From Epiperipatus broadwayi (Eukaryota; Onychophora; Udeonychophora; Euonychophora; Peripatidae), in the NCBI GenBank assembly GCA_028023455.1, contig JAQFVV010006200.1:1435238-1499237 (forward strand): a stretch of 64,000 nucleotides of DNA, read 5' to 3'. Positions 24,246 through 36,906 of the stretch are shown here, piece after piece. Within the stretch, counting starts at the first letter, position 1, and every line of letters begins with the position of its first letter. Under the pieces are notes generated by a model, which did no database searches, was not told the DNA's origin, and was given only the letters and a program-made list of their open reading frames with translations. A program made the translations under genes and the position numbers.

Positions 24246-24639
24246 GTGGTGATGAGTATATCATTACATTAATGTAACTATTTTTAATCAAATTATCTCC
24301 ATAAAGCCCTGCCAATCTTCCCAATAAAACACATGAATGCTTAACAGTAGAGTAACAAGTCTTTGGATGATACTGCAATATATGGAGAGGTGTATAAATA
24401 CTGGAAGTAACAAAGAGGGAGTGAAAGCAAAGTATCTTGGTAAAAAAAAAACAAGAAGGTATCACTACCATCATTGAAAGAATTAAAATGCTGAAATAGA
24501 ATTGAGCTGAAAAAGTGTTTAGAAAAAAATAATCTTAAATTAAAACCCCAAGATATTTTTAAAAAATCAGGAGAGAGGCACGTGTAAATTAGATAGATAA
24601 GAAGGTTTTCTGGAGTTATGTGAAAAAAGAAAGTAGAGA

Positions 24640-24851
24640 TTTAATAACAAAGCAAAACTCTCTCCATACAGTAGTGCCACCCTGTGCCAAACAGAGTAAT
24701 CAATGGATGCCAGAAGGCTTAGAGCATAAAATCCCTATCTAGTGCCTGCTCATAGAGATTTTATGCACTAAGCCTTCTGGCATCCATTGATTATTCTGTT
24801 TGGCACAGGGTGGCACTACTGTATGGAGAGAGTTTTTGCTTTGTTTAATAA
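24640..24851. mobile_element. hAT-type MITE with 8-bp target duplication
   Basis: A 196-base palindromic element, 24648-24843, with arms of about 85-90 bases. The left terminus is CAAAGCAAAACTCTCTCCAT; the right is its complement, ending TTTTTGCTTTG. It is flanked on both sides by TTTAATAA (24640-24647 and 24844-24851). Known: an 8-bp duplication together with short inverted ends beginning CA is the signature of hAT transposition. No coding capacity, so it needs a transposase supplied from elsewhere. The arms are about 97% complementary by eye, so it looks fairly young. Confidence 0.85.
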
Positions 24852-24859
24852 CAATTATG

Positions 24860-27295
24860 TGCTAGTATAAGAGATGGTGATCACGTGATGTTTAGAGATT
24901 TAATAAGGTGGATTAAATTTGGAAACATCTTCATTCTGTAGGAGATTGATGAACATAGATGATATTAATATTATATGATTGATGATATATATAACAAATG
25001 TTATAGTATTTAGTATTAAATTTTTTGGACAGTGTTATCTGAGTGTTACAAAATTCCAAATCAAACAGCTAGAAAATAGAAATCAAATTTCATCTGCTAT
25101 TAATCCTTTAAATAATCAATGAATAGTGGAACTAAAATATTGCAGTAGTTCCTATCAATCATCTTTCTATTTTACATTTGCAACCTCCATGTGGTGCTGT
25201 TGAAAAAATTTCATGTTGTCTCATGATATTTTTTGCATTTGATTTCAGATTTACATTATGCATATTATAACATTAATAGATCATTAAAACAATAACTGCT
25301 GTTATACTATATAAGACACATTTCTGTTAATCATTCAACAATATGATATTAAGTGGATGATATTCACTTTCAAATTTAGTTTTCTTTGTATAACTGGTTG
25401 ATTCTCCAGGCACTATATTGAATTTTTAAAAAAAACTGACTTGAGACACAATTTTCGCAATAATTTCAGTTTTAATAATGTTAGAGCAAAATACTTTACA
25501 TTGATAAAAACTAAGGGAAACAATAAGATTAAGGCAAATAGTAATATTAAAAAATAAGGAAAAAAACATTTCAACATACAACATAATTATTACTTTATTG
25601 TTTGTTCATAATTTCTAATTTATCGTTAACTAAGTTTAAATGACATCTTCATTGATAATTTCTTTCTATTCCTCACAAAATTATCTTTCAAACCATATGT
25701 AACACTTCTTATCTGAGATAATCCATAGCTTCAGAATCTCCAAAAGTATTCACATAAGAATTCTTCTTTTTTTTTTACCCCAAAAGTTGACAAATCTCAA
25801 AGGTGTCAATAAGACAAAGATACATCCTAATAAAAGATACAAAACAAATCACTTCCAGAAGGTGGATATGCATTTGTCATAATAGCAATTAGTTTCTTGT
25901 CTATCTAAAACTAGAAATTGTAGGCTACTGTCTGTATCACTGATAAAATGAGTTTCATCTCTTCATTTTATATTTTTTGTGTACATCAGTGATGTTTATA
26001 TTCTTTATGCATGCCAGTGATGCTACCTTGTTATATTTATTGTCACACAAAGATATAATTTATTTGCATTTAGCTCATTATCTAGCTATAGACTTCAAAA
26101 TAATGTGATGCAAGATGTGGTAAAACTACTGACTCCACAGCATGAGTATCAAGGCATAGGCAAGAATCAGAATTTGATTCTTTGCCTGTATACAATTTGA
26201 TGTGGTATATGCATAACCATTGTGGATATTACTATACAAACACTATTTTAAATCTCTCTTATTGGTTTGAAGTGTTTATATTTTCACAATGCCCAGTAAA
26301 TTTTGTAATTGCTTTATCAACAGCAATCTTTCTGTACAGTCATCAAATTTACATTGCACTGCTCTATATATGTAAATCATTACTTGTTATACAAACACAA
26401 ACATGCAAGTGTAAAGATAAATACAACTATAAATACATTAATAAATTAATAAACCTTTTGAGAATCATTATGTCTATAAAATAAGGTTCACTCAAACTTG
26501 GATCAGTGACCCAAAATTACACTGTACAAAATCCATTTTTGTTACATTTGAATACAAATTTATAAACTGTATAATAAAGAGCATAAATTATTTAATATTA
26601 TATAATTTATATACTACTCACACATCAATACAAGTGCAAACAAATCAATATACCATTTATCAAATAATTTTAAAAATTTTTAAATATTAAAAATTAAAAT
26701 TAATAACTTACGATATTCTGAAATTAGGTGATTACATTTATATCACATTGAAGGTCTTCATATCTGAATTATCTGTGTATTTTTTAATCCATTATATTAG
26801 GATTATATGGCCAATAAAGATTTTCTGCCTTTATTGATCTGTGTAAACTAGTAAATTGACCAGAAAATTTTAAAAAATAAATTCATCTACTTTTATAAAT
26901 ATTCATAAAAAATTCAAATGTTATCCAATTTTAATTTAAGGTACATCATTTTAAAGATGAAATCAAGCAGCAATGAATGCTGCAATTCTGTTTACAGCAT
27001 GCTTATAGTTTTCATGCAATTTAAAAAAGAAAAACAAAATTTCAACCAATCAGCTGAAGCAAACTGGTGAAATGCTATAAAGACTCAAGCAAGAGAATAA
27101 ATCAATGCAATTACTTATTGTGAGTTAGGTATTAAAAGGGAATATTTTTTATTTAATAAAGTAAAGAATTTTTTTCTTATTTTAAACTTTGTAATAAACA
27201 TTTACATGATAAATATTAATGAAAACAATCACAAAGTGAAAATATATAATATTAAATTTATAATAGTCAAAAAAGCAAGTCATATATAATGTGAT
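24860..27295. other. Unassigned A+T-rich DNA
   Basis: No gene, tRNA or clear repeat. A 100-codon open frame at 26182-26484 is hydrophobic and tyrosine-rich in the way A+T-rich noncoding frames usually are, and I do not call it. Confidence 0.5.
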
Positions 27296-27299
27296 GTTA

Positions 27300-27560
27300 C
27301 TTTTTATAAGCTTTTTATTTACAAAAATGTAACACAGAGAGCATACCAATAGCTCAAAAAAGCTCTTAAATTGATAAGAGTGGTATGAGAAAATATTTTA
27401 AAATCTCTACCCAGAACCTTCCCATCTCCAGACTAACTAGTTTTGAGCTTATGGCTCATGTCAGTGGAGAGCTAGAATATTTCAGACATTAGATCTAAAA
27501 TATCAACTCAAAAACCCAGAACTTATTTCACTTGTAATATTTAAGTAGAAACTCTGAAAT
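27300..27560 (-). repeat. Dispersed repeat family R3, inverted copy
   Basis: The complement reads 'gttgatattttagatctaat' followed by 'ctccactgacatgagccata' and 'agtctggagatggga', following the 3' half of R3 at 3560-3700 in order. Confidence 0.65.
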
Positions 27561-28894
27561 TTTCAGACATGAACTTTCAAATTATATTTCAAAATTATCT
27601 TTAATAAAAATACTTGAGATCAAAAATTATAACATTCTGATATTTATTTATTTATTTTATTAACTTAGCAGTAGTGTATTGTATAGGTTCTTAATTGCAT
27701 ATAATAAAACAACTATTAAAAATTCAAATCTTAAAATTCATTAACTAATATAAAATAAATAATTTTAAAAAAGTTAAGATCTTGGTTTTAAAATTTTTTT
27801 AATAATACTAACTATACTTTCATAACTATATTGCTTTCTTTGTATTTAAATTTCTAGTGGAACTTTTATATTATGCAAATTAAAGCTTTCTAAATTTATA
27901 TCTCAAATTCTAATTGTATCATAATAGTGATTGTTATAATTTATCCTGTATGAAGATTTTTCTTATTGTAAATTGGCATCACAGATTATTAATAGATTTA
28001 TATTACACAAATCCAATTTATATGTGATGAATTTGTATAATGATTATACTTTCCCTAACCATCCTTAACTAAAAGATAAAACTGTATGAAAAAACTTGTA
28101 AAAATCTGAACTATCTGCTAATTGGAAAACCTGGTAAATATTGTCTTCCATATTGTTTTTATAAAATTATATGCTATGGAAGAGGTTTATGTGTCATCAA
28201 ATGTCTTTCAAAGACTGCTTTACTGTCTTGTTTCTTACTTTTTTATATTATTAAAATTATATTTTTTAACTAATATTTGTGTAGCCTTCATCAAATCAAC
28301 CGTTGACTTAGTTTTTATGTGACATTAATATATATGTGATGCAAATAATCCGCAGTCTTACATTTATAATTTAACTTTTTATTAAGTTGTTTCTTCTATT
28401 AATGAAGTAGCTTTCTTTGTCTTAATGCAGAATATTTAATATTTGACATTAAAAATATTTTTTTTATTCCAAATTACTTCCTAAACTGATAGCATTAACA
28501 GATCTTTCTTTCTGTGCTCTTTATGAAAAGTCTGTGCTCACTAAATCTGTTTAATAATTACATCATAACTCCCAATATATATAAAAAATAATAACCATCT
28601 CATGTAATGTTATGAGCAATAATCATTTAGACATGCTCTGAATCCTTTAACAAAATACACTTGTAAACACCAAATTTAATAATAGAAATTTAAAAAAATT
28701 ATATTAAATACTTTTATTGACTGTGCACTAAAAAGAAATGAAATAATTATTTATTCAATCACAACTGGAGTTTTTAGATTTAACTTGAAATAAAAAGCAT
28801 GGAGAGGGAGGTCCAGAAATTAATTAAATCAATCCCTGGAGCTTGAAAGTCTGTGTTTAAATTCCCTATATTACATCTAAACTGTTAGCACAAC

Positions 28895-28895
<1 letters not shown>
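27561..28895. other. Unassigned A+T-rich DNA
   Basis: No feature supported. A 66-codon open frame at 28122-28322 has no recognisable motif. Confidence 0.5.
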
Positions 28896-28896
<1 letters not shown>

Positions 28897-28934
<38 letters not shown>

Positions 28935-29115
28935 GTAGTAGTAGTAGTAGTAGTAATAGTAGTAGTAGTAATAGTAGTAGTAGTAGTAGCAGCAGCAGTA
29001 GTAGTAGTAGTAGTAGTGGTAGTAGTAGTAGTAGTGGTGGTGGTGGTAGTGGTGGTGGTAGTGGTCATAGTAGTAGTGGTAGTGGTAGTAGTAGTAGTAA
29101 TAGTAATAATAATTA
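28897..29115. repeat. Triplet microsatellite grading from TTA to TAG to TGG
   Basis: About 220 bases of trinucleotide repeat. It starts as pure (ATT)n, changes to (AGT)n, passes AGC and GGT variants around 28990-29060 and returns through AGT to AAT. It yields false poly-threonine/asparagine and poly-valine frames on the two strands. Confidence 0.97.
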
Positions 29116-29129
29116 TCCTTGTATTTGAA

Positions 29130-29490
29130 TATTACAAAATTCAGCGTGTATCCTGCCCACCTCTCTACCGTGTATTTAAATTGGCATTAACAAGATATTG
29201 GGGCATTCTAGCATCAGATTTTCAATGGTATGGATGGTGGAAGAATTGAGAAGGGGGGAGTAGATCAAAACCTATCCATTAAAGTTTGAAATTTTTTTAA
29301 TATAAAGTGAGTACTGACTATATATATATATATATGCATGGGAGATTATTTGAACCAACTAATGCATATGTTGGAGATCATTTATCTTTTTCACATGTGT
29401 GGGGTCATGTCTATTGGTTATATGAGATAGAGTGGATAGTTAAAAGGAACTTGAAAGTTTGTGCTTAAATCCCCGATATTATATTTTATT
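29130..29490 (-). repeat. Dispersed repeat family R1, copy
   Basis: Carries 'cattctagcatcagattttc', 'tggatggtgg', 'cctatccattaaagtttgaa', 'tatgttggagatcatttatc' and 'tttttcacatgtgtggggtc' in the order of 51470-51880. Confidence 0.7.
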
Positions 29491-30205
29491 TCAATTTTTT
29501 TTTAAGTTTTTAATATTGGCATGTTTAATGAAAATGTAAAACTGTATCATACTTTTGATTAACTGGACACTTATAGTTGATATATATCAATAAATACTTC
29601 TGCTATAACATATACATCATAATAATTTTAAAAATAATTTAAAAGTTTAAAAAATATTAAATTAAAAGAAAAAAATATTTAAACTGCCCTCTTGCAATCA
29701 TTATTTAAACCAAATGAAAATTCTAAGGATAATTGTTAACTGCAAAGCATGAAATTATTGAATACTTTTCATATTTTTCCCATCCTCTGTTCCAAATCTC
29801 TTTAACTAATTAAATACTGAAAAGCTGTGCTTTAAATGGATTAAAGTGTTATAACTTAGTTATATATCAATTTTCAAGTAATTCTATTTAATTTAAATAT
29901 ATTAAACCTTGATTGTAAAATTTCATTCTAACTTGAAAAAGATCAAAAGTTATCAAACAAACAAACAGATCGTAGAAAATCAATTAAAGCACTTAAAAAA
30001 TTTTTAAAGGCAACAGTCAAAAAAAGAAGAAAAAATGATATATGATACACCATCATAAATTAAACAAACAATATTATGAAAATTTTTTGAGTCTCACCAA
30101 AAATGTGAGATAATCCTACAAAGTTTCATAACAGCTGGGTTTTATTATTTCAGCATAAATTAATCTTGAATATATATACATTTAAATAATAATAATTAAC
30201 AACAA
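29491..30205. other. Unassigned A+T-rich DNA
   Basis: Nothing recognised. Confidence 0.5.
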
Positions 30206-30206
30206 C

Positions 30207-30228
30207 AATAATAATAATAATAATAATA

Positions 30229-30289
<61 letters not shown>
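30207..30289. repeat. Palindromic (AAT)n-(ATT)n microsatellite
   Basis: (AAT)n up to 30230 switches to (ATT)n to 30289, so the array can fold on itself as a perfect 24-base-arm hairpin at the switch point. Confidence 0.97.
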
Positions 30290-30290
<1 letters not shown>

Positions 30291-32560
30291 AAAAGCCTTA
30301 CATATTTTTAAATGTTGAGGGATGAGATGAGAATATTATCCAAATAATGATTGACTTATATAGTCTATAAAAGTTTCCATATAATAATAATAACTCTATC
30401 TTTTCCAAAGACTTTATCATGTGTTTGAAGTGTTAGTATTCAGTCATTTATAGTTAAAATCTGCAAAGCGCATGTGCAACAGCTTAATGCTGTTTAAATA
30501 TTAAAATATTAACTGATAAAAGGAAAAAACAAAAAAAGTTAAGTAAGCTAACATGCAAAGAATTTTTACAAAAAAAAGTTAATCAGTTAACATCCTAATC
30601 TACATTTGTATAAAACTAATTATATAATAAAGCAGATGCATTCAGTCATACATAGGAGCTCAATATATTGTATTGAAATGCAAGAATCTTTAATGAGCAC
30701 AAATGATGCACTGGAAAAGTAAATCAAAGAAATATCTCTATTTAATTTAATAATTTTATCAGTTTAAGAGATTTTTTTTAAAAAAATGTTATAAATAATT
30801 TAATTCTACATAAAGAATAAACAATTATACATATAACTAAATAAACTACTTTCATAAATAGACTATCAAATTTCAAATATTGAATAATATTTTGCATAAG
30901 GTATTACATGTCTACCTGCAGTGCATAGAAAATAATTTCATGACATCATATTTAAGTTAATGAAAGTTATTACTCAAGCAAAAACCAAAAGTACAATTTG
31001 TACAAAAGCTTTTAATATAACTATTAAACCATGGTATGACTTAAATATATTGTGATTTAAATAAAGCTTGATATAATAGTAGGATATCTGTATACCATGC
31101 CCATGAACTGAAATTTGAATCCAGGCTGAGTAAAACTTGAAAATGTTTTTAATCTAACCCTCTCAATCTGCAGTTGCCAAAGTCTGATGAGTAATGCCTT
31201 TTCTTTTACTATTCTTTTATGAAGAACAGGTTTTACCTGCAAGGTTGTTTTATCTACCTTTTAATATACTGTATACGTAATAAACTGGATTTTTTTCATT
31301 AATAAATATATTTATTTGCTTCTAAATTTGATTTTAATACTAAAATTTAGAACCAAAACCAAGAATCAATCTATATTATAAGCTCTAATTAAAATTATAT
31401 TACCCTCTTCCCCTACTCCAATAATTAGGGAAATAAAAAGTGAGTAGATTTAATCACTTATATTTACCTGCCTGCTTTTATAATACATCTTAAAAGAGTC
31501 TTTGTAAAGATTTTTTATTTTATCTTAGGTAATAAATTAAATTTTATAACTAAAAATTAACAACCCAAAAAACTGTTCATAAAATTATAAACACTGAAGT
31601 AATATCATCTTCTAATACCTGAAATTTAATTAATCATCTTTTTAATTACATCTCTTCTCATCTTATTCATATTTCAGGTAATATATTTCCAATTAGAAAG
31701 GTTTTTTTCTCATTTATTACTCGAGCAATCAACCTCTACCGCCAATGCTCAGACTTGCTTAAAATAGGCGTCTAGCGATGCAGTATCGATGGATCGCTTT
31801 CTATAAACCAGCACAAGCAGACAGCTATTGCAAGAATAAAGGCTGGGAAATAATTACAAGGTTTCACTATAGACTGTTTTTAAGTTTAAACACTCACTTC
31901 ATTTACATTTTTACAGATTTAGAGACAGCAAAGAGCCAAATAATGCTATATTAGGATTTTAAGTAATAAAAATAATTAATTTTAATAAGAGTTTCCAATC
32001 ACTGGTTATTTCTCAACAGCAATCTTGAGTTAATAAGCACCTGCTGCTAATGTGCTTATATATATATATATAAACGCACATGCAATATATGTATGTATTT
32101 TCAAGAAATAAAAACTTATCAAAAGTTTACAATGAAGTTGTAAAATTGGAATACTAAAATAATTGTGTAAAGATGGTGGAATGCAATGTCAAACTACCAA
32201 CCACAATGATCAAGTGATGTCACATGATTATAGCATTCTAGAGTGTCTATCTGTCTGTATAAATAAAAATGAAGCGAAGGATAGAAAATGACTTTTATGG
32301 GGAAATGATATGAATAGTTTTCTAGTTCATCTAGCAAGATCATAAAACACAAACACTTTGCCTAGTTCTCATACCAAGATAGTATAAATAGTTCAGTAAT
32401 TGTTGAGGTATTATTGACAAACTGTGATAAGATCCAGCTTAAATATCAATACTATAATTGTAATAATAAGCAGCGACACATGTGGAAGAGACAACAAATT
32501 TTATTTACGTACACAAATATGAATATGTATATATATGCATATATTTACAAGATAGTATAT
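30290..32560. other. Unassigned DNA; one less A+T-rich patch
   Basis: No gene called. The patch 31710-31860 (around 'cgagcaatcaacctctaccg') has a more balanced composition than its neighbours and could be a unique conserved or transcribed segment, but no frame or RNA family is recognised. A 61-codon minus-strand frame at 31242-31057 has no recognisable motif. Confidence 0.4.
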
Positions 32561-32579
32561 AACTGTGACACAAAGACTT

Positions 32580-32688
32580 TTTCCCCCTCATGTATCATAG
32601 CATCGGCCAGGAACCGAACCCGCTAACCCAGGACAACTGCTTTTAAGGCAGCTGTGCTGACCTCTCGACCATCAACGCTTGACGTAAA
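32580..32688 (-). mobile_element. tRNA-Gly-derived SINE, copy 2, with 16-bp target duplication
   Basis: The minus strand reads ACGTCAAGCGTTGATGGTCG (box A region), CTGCCTTAAAAGCAG in place of the anticodon arm, a 10-base insert, then box B GGTTCGGTTCC and the trailer GATGCTATGATACATG. Perfect 16-base direct repeats TGTGACACAAAGACTT at 32564-32579 and 32689-32704 bound it. Confidence 0.88.
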
Positions 32689-32704
32689 TGTGACACAAAG
32701 ACTT

Positions 32705-34010
32705 GGAGCTAATGTATAACAAGAAGAGCATTTATTCTATAATTGAGATTATAAAGTGTTCAAAAGATCGACAAACAATAACAGTTATTTGCATTAACAT
32801 TATAAACATTTTGGAATAATACTAAAAATAGTTCTGCTCTTAGTGTTTCTTTTTTAACCTTCTTACTAGCTTAATCATTCTAGAATCAAGTTTCAAAATA
32901 ATTTTTTTCTAAATATAAACATTTTTCATTATTTTCAATAAACAATTTCCTGTTACTGCTATGAAATATTTCATTATGCTTAACTAAATATTAAACACAA
33001 TTTTATTTTGGGAATATCTTGTTATTAGTTTATATTAGTGTTTATTTATTTTTGTTTTATTGACAGTCACGATTCATTTGCCTTTTTATTAGATCTAATA
33101 ATTGCATATGTGGTTTGTTGTACACAAGTGATATTTTTTTAGATTATAACATTAGCTGTTTCCAATCATTTATACCTTAAATAATCTAATGATTTATTGC
33201 TTGTGAGGTTATATGTTGTTTAAGCCCTGGAAGTAATAGAACCATCCTATGAACCATAGACATTTAACTCTCAAGTCTGACAATTTACTACCACAGTAAA
33301 CCAAGCAAGGCATTTATAGTTTGTCATCTAATAATGAATTTAAAAAACTTATTGTTGAACATACAATAGTACTTATTTACTAGTCTATTTTTAATTCTAG
33401 AATATGGCAGCCATTTCCTACAGTTTTTTCTTCTCTATTTGAAAAGAATTATGCATATAATGAGATATTAGATGTTTCACAACTTTCATTTAGAAGAAAA
33501 TTATGATCATTAATTTGAATAAGGTTTTCTAGTGTTACAATAAGCATTAAACCAAACTTGTTCACTTTGTTAATTTCTTGAATATAATTTTTCCATATTT
33601 ATTGCTAGGCTAGATATGACTATTTATTATAATAAAATCATCATTTAGTACTGAGGTTAAAATTCCAAAGATTTTATTTGATGTCACCAATTTGTTTAAT
33701 TTGATGAGAATAATTTTCACTTTTATTGTTCAGATCAATAACTAAATCTTCAGTAAGAAATATATGAATTTTGATGGTATTAGAATTCTGTACATTTTAT
33801 TACTAATGTACTTTCTAGATTTTAAAAATTTAATCAGATTATCATTTCATTGATTTTCTGATAATTTTTTTTATCTTTTCTGGAGTATTTATTTCATATT
33901 TTTTAATGATAGAGTTAATTTAATATCATTTGTTTGCAAATGTTTAAAATGAAGTTTAAGGTTTATGAATGTGATGAAAAATAATTAGTGTAAATATGCG
34001 GTCCTGTTGA
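32705..34010. other. Unassigned A+T-rich DNA
   Basis: Nothing recognised. Confidence 0.5.
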
Positions 34011-34017
34011 AGAAAGT

Positions 34018-34475
34018 GAATCTTCAGACAGATGCTATTAGATTGGTATTAAATTTACATCACTCACCTGTCAATATGGGTTTTAAAAACATAAGTGATT
34101 TTCACTTAAAGCTTATTCTTATATAAACCAGCCCTTATTGAGTCTGATATCTCAATTGACAAATTATTTGTACAAATTTAGTTTATATATTACAGAGATT
34201 ACAGATATTCAAACTAATATAATTCAAAGTTGCAGGTAATTAAAAATAAAGAACTTTCATTTCCCTGTAATATATAAATTAAATTTATACAAATAATTTG
34301 TCAATTGAAATATCAGGCTCATAGTTCTGATTTAGTCATGGTCAATAAGAGTTGCTTTATATAAGAATAAGCTCTAAGCATTCACTTATGCTTTAAAAAC
34401 ACTTACTAATGGGTGAGTGCATATAAATTTAATACCAATCTAATAGCACATGTCTGAAGACCAATTTCCTTCTAC
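34018..34475. repeat. Fold-back element, ~190-bp imperfect arms
   Basis: Left-arm landmarks 'agattggtattaaatttaca', 'gcttattcttatataaa' and 'caattgacaaattatttgta' return inverted as 'tacaaataatttgtcaattg', 'tttatataagaataagc' and 'ttaataccaatct' on the right. The ~65-base centre is unpaired (about 34195-34260). Confidence 0.8.
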
Positions 34476-34479
34476 TTGG

Positions 34480-36900
34480 CTGCATATTCAAGTCTTAGTT
34501 GACTTATAAAATGTATAAGTATAAATATAATTTAAAAACCAAAAGAGGTATTTGTGGGCAATATATGTACATACACTTTTTGATATTGTGAGATAGGCAG
34601 TCAAATATTTGTATATTACAACTATTTATTTGTGATGTTAATTTTTGTTAATACATTTTCTTTAATGTGTTTTACATTTTTTGTATGTATGTGTTTAAGA
34701 TAAGAGAAGAAAAAATTATTAAAATATGTGTTAGTTTGTTTATTCAAATTTGTAGATGAAGAAAACATATTAAAAAGATTGCATTAATTGTTTTTGGGTA
34801 CAAATATTTTGTAAAAAAAAATTTAACAGTGTTTAATTATAGTAATGTTGTATCCAAATTCTTATAATCCCTTTTTTTAGGTAATTAAAGAAGTTGTCTC
34901 TTTGATATTATTTTTTTTAATTATTTTTTTTAGATGTACCAAGACATGTTATCAAAATTTAATTGGTAAAGCATTTATAAAAAAAAATTCTTGAAATCTT
35001 TCTTTCATGAAAATAAAAAAAAAATCATCTGCAAGATGTTTAGAAAAATAAATAAATAAAACTCAAAGATAATTAGATACAACATTCTGTTCTTTTGTGA
35101 GAGTATGATAAAAAAAAAAATCAGAGAAAGCAGCCAGTAACCAGAGAAGGCCAGCCATAAAGATCAGAGAGCAGTGAAAGCCAGCAGTGAATATCAGTCA
35201 TAAGAGAGTCAGAGAGCAATTTGCAATCAGAGTCAGCAGAGAAAGTCAGTCATCAGAGTTAGTGAACAGTTGGTGATTACACTATAGTGCAGAGAAAGAA
35301 AAAAGAATTCTTGGATAACTCTTGGAATCCATTTTGATAGATTTAACAAAAGATATTAATGCAACCAAAAAAGTTTATTAAACTAAATAAAATGGAGTAG
35401 AGTCCATCACGTGTACTAGATTTAATTTTCAAATAATCACCATGTGAAATATACTGTTATGCTGAAACCCTGTCTAGAAAGCAAAGTGGCTGAATCAAAA
35501 CCATTCATTTATCCTGTTGGCTACTGCACATTTGAATAGAGCTTTGTAAGTGAGAGCATGCCAAGGAAATTTCATTTTAGCTGAGAACAAGGGGTAAATT
35601 TTTATCATAGAAGCTAGCATTTTGTAATGTCTCTTATGAATAAGTATTGCAGATGAGTTTTTGAAATATTTAGAGAGCAGAAATGAAGTGTGTATACCCT
35701 CCTCCATTGGTATAAGTAAGAAAATAGTTAAATTTATTATTGTTTTTTTTCTTTTTTAAAAAAAATGCATAACTTTCAGAAATCAGCATTTTGTCAAAAT
35801 TAGGCTATATGTATAAGAATGTATCTATGTGTTTAGAAATAAATATATATATTATGTAGAAAGCATTAATTGAATTATAATCTAGTTTTTTTCTTATCAT
35901 CAATCAGTATGGGTATTATATATATATATGTTTTTACGTACTGATATTTTATATATGTGTGTATTATATGCCCACAAATTTGTGGTATGAGTTCATATAG
36001 TAAAAATTAATAAAAGGGAGGGTGTTCTCTGATTGCTCAGTAATCTATTATAGATTAGATTTTTTCCTTTCTTGTTTGATATCTTTATTATAATTTTTTT
36101 TATTTGTTTGTTTTAATATTTCTAATTAAGATTATGAAAATAAATTTTTATTGTATTTCACTCCATGAATGATAATGAATTTATTGTAAGATAGGCCATT
36201 CACCTTAAGAAGTAGAGTCATAGAGTTAGAATTTCGGATAGCCTATAAGGGAATGTTGAGTTTGTCCTAAGGGCCTTGTAGAGCATCTTTCTATGAAAGT
36301 GATGCTTAAAGCTTTTGGACTTTATAAAATGCTTTACTTTGATTAAATTGGTTGACTCTAGTTGAAATGGTTACCTGAATATGGGGATTAGATTTAACAA
36401 TAATAATTGATGAAATTAGTTATTTTGCCCTACCTTATCTTTTAGTTGAGTTAGAGGGTTCGAACTCAGTAGTGATGGGTAAGGTAGTTCCCATCAAAAT
36501 ATATATATAAATCATTAAAATATTATTACAGATATGTAAATGGTGGATATATTTATTTTTTAAAAATAATTAGTTATATATAAAATATATAAAATTTAAT
36601 ATTTCATGTTATGACATGATCAATAAAGTTTACTTTATCAATTACTTTAATATCTATGTTGTATAACATATATCCTTTAAAATAATGATACTAATAACAT
36701 AATAGGTTTAAAATTATATAGATATGTGGAGCAAAAGCCCAAGAATATTTGAGATGTAATTAATATCTGGTCCCTTTGAAATAACTGGCTTAGTCAAAAT
36801 GCATTATGAAGACAGATATACATTTTCCTTGGGTATTTTTTAATTGCCTTTTAGTGATAGATTTATCATTAACATTTTTATGTGATCTCTGATTTGATTC
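34480..36900. other. Unassigned A+T-rich DNA
   Basis: No gene. A 'cagagaaagcagccag'-type purine-rich quasi-repeat occupies 35118-35270. A 70-codon minus-strand frame at 35707-35495 has no recognisable motif. Confidence 0.5.
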
Positions 36901-36906
36901 TCAATA

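Noticed and set aside
26182-26484. 100-codon open frame
   Set aside because: Composition is that of chance frames in A+T-rich DNA; no domain, and no similarity within the window.
28877-29249. Open frames encoding poly-threonine/asparagine and poly-valine
   Set aside because: Both are readings of the triplet microsatellite at 28897-29115.
36180-36490. Possible tRNA-like element (ggttcgaactc near 36459)
   Set aside because: A box-B-like word is present but no box A or stem structure accompanies it.
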